A stretch of DNA of 64,000 bases from Dasypus novemcinctus (Eukaryota; Chordata; Mammalia; Cingulata; Dasypodidae): NCBI RefSeq assembly GCF_030445035.2, contig NC_080683.1:22843528-22907527 (forward strand), given 5' to 3'. This document shows, in pieces, positions 58,285-64,000 of this stretch; the stretch's first letter is position 1; each line of letters opens with the position of its first letter. Below the pieces are notes generated by a model. It was not told where the DNA came from and did not search any database. It saw only the letters and a program-made list of their open reading frames with translations. A program made the translations under genes and the position numbers.

Positions 58285-59680
58285 CATTTAATCATTCAAT
58301 TCATTGGACAAATATTTATCAAGCAACCAATATGTACCAGACACTGATCTAGACGAAGGGGATATATGAGGAAAAAAAAAAAGATAGATTCCTGCTTTCA
58401 AGGGGCTTACATCCTAGTACAAAGAGATCAAAACCTAAAATCAGGTGATCAATCAATCAATAATTAAAAACAGCAAGCAATAAACACATAAGTAAATATA
58501 AAATTTAATGTGTCAGAGGGTGATAAGTACTCTGGAATAAATTTTTTAAACAAGAAAGGGGTTAGGATGCTAGGTTTGGATCATTTTAGGGAGAATATTC
58601 AGGAAAAGTCTAACTGGGAAAATAACATTTCTGAATGACCTAAAAGAGTGTGTGCAATGGAGATATGCGGAGGCAATAGGAACAGTAGCAACATTAAAAG
58701 CCCTCAGGGAAGTATGGCAGGCACTGCAAGGAGGTCATTGTGAGAAAGACAGAAGAGGGAGAGAGAGTAAACAGTAAGAAATCAGATCAGATTGTGCTTT
58801 GAAGGCCAATGTGAGGACTTCCATTTTACCCTGAGTGAAATAGGAAGCCATTAGGGGATTTGAAAGAGTAATGATTTCAACTCACTTTCCTTGTAAGCGG
58901 ATCATTCCAGAGGCTGTGTTGTGAATGTGTTGACCGGACTAAAGGCAAAAGCAGGGAAACTAATTAGAATGCAATTATAATAACTCAGGCAAAAAATGAT
59001 AGTGGCTTGAACCAGTAAAGGTGATGGTGTGTGATTGGATCTTGTTAAGAAAGTGGATGCTGATATATGCTGAAGATAGAACTGACAGGATTTACTGAAG
59101 GATTAGAATGAAGTGTCTTAGAAAGAAAAGAATGACACCAAAGTATTTGGCTTGAACAACAGAAATATCAGAATTGTCATTTGCTAAGAAGTGGTTGGGT
59201 GTAGAGAGAAGATCAGGAACTCATTTTGAATGTGTTAATTTTGAGATTCTTTTTAAACATTGAATAAGGGATGTCAAGGAGACATCTGTGGGACTGTATT
59301 TCAGGAATGGGGTTCACAATGAAGATATAAATTTGTTGGTCATAAACATAAAGGAAGTATTTCTAGCCATGGGACTAGATGAAATCACCAACACCCAACA
59401 CATGGGAACAGAGAAAGGAAGTGGTCAAAAGACTGAACCAAATATATTTCAACACCTACAGAGTGGAAAGATGAAGAGGATCCAATATAAGGAGCAGCCC
59501 ATGAGGTTGGAGAAAAATCAAGAAAATGAGGTGCTCCAGGAGGTCATTGTAAAGTATTTCAGGGAAAAGGGTTAAATAATCTTGGTCAAATGCTGTTGAG
59601 GGTCCAGTAAAATAAGCACTGAAAATTGGCCATTAGATCTGGCTACATGGAGGTCACTGTTTGAATAAGGTAGTCCTATG
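58285..59680 (-). mobile_element. L2 (CR1-clade) fragment with RT region, antisense
   Basis: A 1.4-kb antisense L2. The 3' end comes first (CAAATATTTATCAAGCAACC, ACCAGACACTGATCTAGACG, GGGGCTTACATCCTAGTAC). Then follow AGGAAGCCATTAGGGGATTT and GATCATTCCAGAGGCTGTG (L2 ORF2 C-terminal region), and toward the right the RT region (GGATGTCAAGGAGACATC; GCCATGGGACTAGATGAAATC; CAAATGCTGTTGAGGGTCC, the degraded AFDTVDH block). No frame is intact, and the 95-codon plus-strand frame at 59288-59575 is its shadow. Confidence 0.8.
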
Positions 59681-59826
59681 GATTTTTTAAAAAATTATAT
59701 TCGGTTATTATACATACAATCCAACATTTCTTCCTTTTAATCATATTTAGATATATTTTTCAGTGCTGTTAATTTCATTCACAATATTGTGCTAGCATCA
59801 CCACCATCATTACCAAATAGGAACCC

Positions 59827-60049
59827 CCTCTTTTTTTTTTTTTGAGGTACTGGGACCAGGGATTGAACAGGGGCCTCATATGTGGGAAGCCAGCACTTAA
59901 CCACTAAGCCACATCAACTACCCTGAGTTGGTTGTGTCATCTGTCTGTTTATTGTTTACTTTTATTTTTTTTTAGGAGGCACCAGGGAGTGAAACTAAGC
60001 TCCTATCTGGGAAGCAGGCACTCAATTGCTTGAGCCACATCCACTCCCC
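59827..60049 (-). mobile_element. Dimeric tRNA-type SINE, antisense
   Basis: Two antisense tRNA-like units separated by a T-rich linker. B-box complements lie near 59849-59865 (GGGATTGAACAGG) and around 59990; A-box complements are CCACTAAGCCACA (59901-59913) and CAATTGCTTGAGCCACA (60023-60039). The perfect 15-bp duplication ACCAAATAGGAACCC is at 59812-59826 and 60050-60064. Same architecture as 1716-1952. Confidence 0.95.
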
Positions 60050-61808
60050 ACCAAATAGGAACCCTGTACATTTTAAGCCTTAACTTCCCATTCTCTATCT
60101 CTACCCAGTCCTCTGGTAACCTATATTCTAGATTCTGACTCTATGAGTTTGCTTATTCTAATTGTTTCAAATCAGTAAGAACATAACAATATTTGTCCTT
60201 TTGCATCTGGCTTATTTCACTCAACATCATGTCTTCAGGTTTCATCCATGTAGTCTCATATATCAGGACTTCATTCCTTTCTATGATTGAATAATATTCC
60301 ATTATATGTACATACATACCACATTTTATTTATCCATTCCTTGGTTGAGGGACACTTGGACTACTTCCATCTATTGGCAATTTTGAAAAATGCTGCTATG
60401 AAATTGATAAGCAAATATCGGTTTGATTTCCTGCTTTCAATTATTTTGGGTATACACCTAGTAAGGGATTGCTAGGTCATATGGTAGTTCTATGTTTAGC
60501 TATCTGAGGAGCCACCAAATTATGAATATATTCCAAATGTGGCTGCATGATTTTACATTTGCCTGTAGCAATGAATGAGTCAGGAACACTCAATGAATAA
60601 GTATTTCCATTTTTCCATATCCTCTCCAACAATAATTTTCCATTTTTAAAAATCAGCAGCCATTCTGATAGGTGTGAAATGGTATCTCATTTTGGTTTTG
60701 ATTTGCATTTCCCTGATGACTAATGATGTTGAACATCTTTTTATCTGCTTTCTAAACATTTGCATATCTTCTTGGAAGAGATGTCTGTTCAAGACTTTTG
60801 CTCATTTTTAACTTTTTCTTTGTTGTTTTTATTATATTGAAGGACTTCTTTATATGTACTGGATATTAACCCTTTATTACATATGTGGTTTCAAAATATT
60901 TTCCCCATTGTGTAGCTTGTCCTTTAACTTTCATGATAAAGTCCTTTGAGAAATGAAAGGTTTTAATTTTGATGAGGTGCTATTTATCTATTTTTTTCTT
61001 CTGTTGTTTGCACTTTGGGTGTAAAGTCTAAGAAACGATTGCCTAAACAAGGTCCTGAAGATACTTTCCTCTTTTCCTCAAAAAGGTTGATAGTTCTAGT
61101 TTTCATATTAAGGTCTTTGATCCATTTCGTGTTGATTATTTTAAATGATGTGAGGTAAGTGTCCTCCTTTTTTTTTTGCAAATGGAAATCCAATTTTCTT
61201 AAGACCGTTTGTTGAAGAGACTATTCTTTCCCAAATGAGTGGTCTGCCACCTTGTAAAAAATCTGTTGCTCATAAATGAGAAGGTTGACATCTGAGCTCT
61301 TAATTCAATTTCATTGAGCTATATGGGTGTCTTTGTGCCATTAATGTGTTGTTTTGATTTCTGAGCTTTCTAATAAGTTTTGAGATTGGGAAATGTGAAT
61401 CCTCCAACTTCATTCTTCCTTATCAAGATGGCTTTAGTTATTCAAGATCCCTTACCCTTCCATTTAAATTTAATAATTAGCTTTTCCATTTCTGCATAAA
61501 AGGGTGTTGAAATTTTGCTTGGGATTGCATTGAATCTATGAGTGGTTTTGGGTATTATTGATATCTTGATGATATTTAGTCTTCCAATCCATGAACGCAG
61601 AATAATAATGTCCTTCCATTTATTTTGGTGTCCTTTAATTTCTTTTTATAGCAATGTTTTGTTCTTTTCTGTGTACAAGTCCTTTACATCATTGGTTAGA
61701 TTTATTCCTAGATATTAGATTATTGTAGTTTCCAGTGTGAATGAATTTTTTTCTTGATTTCTTCTTATGATTGTGAATTGCTTGTGCATAGAAACACTAC
61801 TGAATTTT

Positions 61809-62905
61809 TTAACAAGTCAATTTTATTGACAAATATTAATAAAGCAAAAATCCATCCAAAGTGTACAATCAATAATATTGGGTGTAGCAGTTTGACAAAA
61901 TTGACGAATTTCAAAAGGAAATATTGGATTATGCTTGTAATCTGATCTGTACCTAGACATGATTGAGTTAAGATTAGGGTATTGCTTCTCCACTCCTTGA
62001 TGGGTGGGGACTCACAGATAAAAGGCATGGCGAAGAACAGAGTTGGGGATTTCTGATGTTAGAGTTTGATGCTAAAAACCTGGGAAGTCAACACCCAGAG
62101 GAAAGAGAAGCCCACACCAAGAAGGAAGGAACCTTGAACCTAGAGAAAAGCAAGCCCCAGGACCATAGAAACCCAGGAAACCTGAACCCTCACAGATGTC
62201 AGCAGCCACCTTGCTCCAAATAGACTTTGGTGAGGGAAGTAACATGCTTTATGGCCTGGTATTTGTAAGCTCCTACCCCAAATAAATACCCTTTATAAAA
62301 ACCAACAAATTTCTGGTTTTTACACCAACACCCCTTTGACTGACTAATACATTTGATATAATCACATAGTTGTGCATTCATCATTTTAATCATTTTAGAG
62401 CATTTTCATTATTCCAATAATAATAATAAAAACAAATGAACAAACCTCATCACCTCTCAAGCTCTCTATGCTTCCCCTGCTGTACCTAGCTGCTCTTCTG
62501 TTTCCATCTCTCCAGTTTATTTGTATTTTGTAAAAACATTCTTATATATGCAATGTTACCCATATTTTCATATTTTACATGAGGTTTCAGTGTTACATAT
62601 TCCCATGTTACATTTTTTAGCACTCCTTCTAGTAATGAACATGACCTTAGACTTAACCTTTCAACCACTATCATACCCATATAATAGCTCTGCTAATTAC
62701 AAACACTATAATGTGCTTTCACCATTTCAATTTATTTCCAAAGATTTAAATAACCTTTTTACCAGTTCTGCACAGATTAACCATCAGCTTTCTAATCTCT
62801 ACCCTCATTCTATTTTCTGGTGACCTATATTCTAATTATTAACTCCATGATTTTACAGAGTATATTTCCTTCAAAATAGCACAATCATACAGTATTTATC
62901 TTTTT
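61809..62905 (-). mobile_element. L1 3' fragment inserted in the antisense L1
   Basis: The host L1 breaks at GAAACACTACTGAATTTTTT (61791-61810) and resumes at GAAACACTACTCATTTTTGC (62906-62925), an imperfect target duplication. The insert has a 3' UTR order of its own: AAAGTGTACAATCAATA, ATAATCACATAGTTGTGC, CATTTTCATTATTCCAAT, GGTGACCTATATTCTAATT. It is interrupted by the LTR-like element at 61876-62351. Confidence 0.8.
61876..62351 (+). mobile_element. Solo LTR-like element
   Basis: A 476-bp block begins TATTGGGTGTAGCAG and ends GACTGACTAATACA. It has a TATA-like AGATAAAAGG (62017-62026), AATAAATACC (62281-62290) then CTTTATAAAAACCAAC, the usual U3-R-U5 order. Its left edge is the degraded TG start, and the CA end is intact. 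I recall this family as lineage-specific in xenarthrans, MaLR/ERV3-like, but cannot verify the name. Target duplications are unclear. No coding sequence. Confidence 0.65.
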
Positions 62906-63702
62906 GAAACACTACTCATTTTTGCATGTTAATCTTACACCCCTCTATTTTGCTGAAATCATTTATTAGCTATAGGTAGCTTTGTTGTGAATTTTTCAAT
63001 ATTTTCTGTATATAGGATTATATCATCTGCAAATAGGGAAAGTTTTATTTCTTCCTTTCCAATTTGGATGTCCATTATTTCTTTCTCTTGCCGAATTGCA
63101 CTGGCAAGAACTTCCAGTACAATCTTGACAGTGGTGACAGTGGGGAGCATTGTCTTTTTCTTGTTCCTTATCTTAGAGGGAAAGCTTACAGTCTTTCACC
63201 ATTAATTATTACATAGGATATAAGCTATAGGCTTTTCATGTATGCCCTTGATCATATTAAGTTTTCCTCTGTACCTATAATTCTGAGTATTTTTATCAAG
63301 AAAGGGTGCTGTATATTGTCAAATGCTTTTTCTGCACCAATGGAGATGATCATGCATTTTCTTTCATTCATTCTATTAGTGGAGTATATTACATTAATTG
63401 ATTTTCTCATGTCTCTCCTCTTCAATTTTTTTGAAGAGTTTGAGCAGAATTGGAGTTAGGTCTTCTTGGAATGTTTGGTAGAATTCCTCTGTGATGCCAT
63501 CTGGTTCTGGGTTTTTCATTGTTGGGAAATTTTTCGTGATTCATTCAATCTCTTTACTAGAAATTGGGTCTTTGACTCTATTTCTTCTTAAATCAATGTA
63601 GGTAGTTTGCATGTTTCTAATTTATCAATTTCCTAGAGATTATCTAATTTATTAGCATGCAGTTTTCTTACAATCCTCTTATAGCCTATAGTCCTTTTTT
63701 TT

Positions 63703-63897
63703 AATCCCCAAAGTGGGGCACCATTCCTGGAAGTACTGGAATACCAGGTCGATATGTGGAGTAGGTGGAACAAGCTTCTAGTCCATCTTTGTGTTCCAAA
63801 ATTCCATTTAATATAGTGTTATCATATAAAGGATGTATCAGATATTTAACCAATAAGAACAGATACTACACTTGATCTTAGCCAAAAGGCTGAGAAG
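63703..63897 (-). pseudogene. U2 snRNA retropseudogene
   Basis: Read on the minus strand it follows U2 snRNA nearly end to end: GCTTCTCAGCCTTTTGGCTA at the 5' end, then AAGATCAAGTGTAGTATC, which includes the intact branch-point pairing sequence GTAGTA (63865-63870). AATATCTGATACATCC, an AATTTTGGA Sm-type site, and the 3' stem CTGGTATTCCAGTACTTCC follow. It has a T-run at 63694-63702 (antisense A-tail), lies inside an L1 and has several substitutions and no snRNA promoter upstream, so it is a retrocopy and not a gene. U2 normally pairs with the intron branch point in the spliceosome. Confidence 0.95.
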
Positions 63898-64000
63898 CCC
63901 TTTGGATTATAATAATCCTTTCTATTTCAGTGGGGTCAGTGGTAATCTCTCCCTTTTCATTTCTAATTTTCATTATCTGTACCCTCTCTCTTTTTCTCTT

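Larger units (their letters stand above)
59690..64000 (-). mobile_element. Antisense L1, running off the window end
   Basis: The 3' UTR lies at about 59690-60620 (CAATATTGTGCTAGCATC, ACCTATATTCTAGATTCTG, CATGTAGTCTCATATATC, ATAATATTCCATTATATG). The ORF2 C-terminal region spans about 60640-61800, and the RT region 62924-63680 and 63901-64000. The RT catalytic F-A-D-D is retained (63022-63033, complement). A deletion near 63412 joins the TTAATTGATTTTCTCATG block directly to the CTCCTCTTCAATTTTTTTG block. Insertions: SINE at 59827, L1 3' fragment at 61809-62905, U2 retrocopy at 63703-63897. The endonuclease domain and ORF1 would lie beyond the window. Confidence 0.92.

Noticed and set aside
63703..63897. 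Functional U2 snRNA gene
   Set aside because: A-tail, location inside an L1, substitutions throughout and no upstream snRNA promoter.

Overview
This is a window of placental-mammal chromosomal DNA, AT-rich and CpG-poor. It is almost certainly from an armadillo (Dasypus or a close relative). The diagnostic evidence is a set of ten tRNA-headed SINEs of the armadillo DAS type. They have pol III A and B boxes, a GC-rich body built on GTGCAGTGCTGATG-like and AAGGAGTGC-like blocks, and an AAATAAATAAATCTT-type tail. Young lineage-type L1 elements, MIR, L2, HAL1 and hAT fossils, and the absence of Alu, B1, Bov or Can SINEs fit a xenarthran. No family call was checked against a repeat library; all come from recognition of the sequence.

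I find no protein-coding gene. The longest open frames (227, 149, 145, 143, 141 and 140 codons) mostly lie in SINE or LINE sequence or its antisense; the few that do not show no family signature. The window reads as gene desert or a large intron: single-copy AT-rich DNA with interspersed repeats of many ages.

Layout. 1-13 kb: unique DNA with a dimeric tRNA-type SINE, a 78-bp direct duplication, MIRs, an L1 3' fragment and a GATA microsatellite. 13-24 kb: two DAS SINEs in opposite orientation, MIRs, L2 pieces and a hAT element with a perfect 8-bp target duplication. 24.3-25 kb: repeat-free DNA with a dense cluster of TGACAG motifs (TALE-homeodomain type), an octamer and homeodomain sites; this is the best functional candidate. 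25-36 kb: mostly unique DNA, with an L2, a possible retroposed 3' UTR and one DAS SINE. 36-41 kb: a HAL1 (half-L1) broken up by a solo LTR-like element, a DAS SINE carrying a second DAS SINE, and an L1 3' end. 42-51 kb: DAS SINEs, MIRs and L2, plus a somewhat more CpG-containing stretch near 44 kb. 51.5-57.3 kb: a sense-strand L1 with a monomeric 5' UTR, decayed ORF1 and ORF2, and a 3' UTR. 58-64 kb: an antisense L2 reverse-transcriptase fossil, then an antisense L1 running off the window end. That L1 is itself interrupted by a SINE, by an L1 3' fragment containing an LTR, and by a U2 snRNA retropseudogene.

Nothing in the window forms an operon or gene system. Its content is a readable record of nested retroposition plus one or two candidate regulatory islands.
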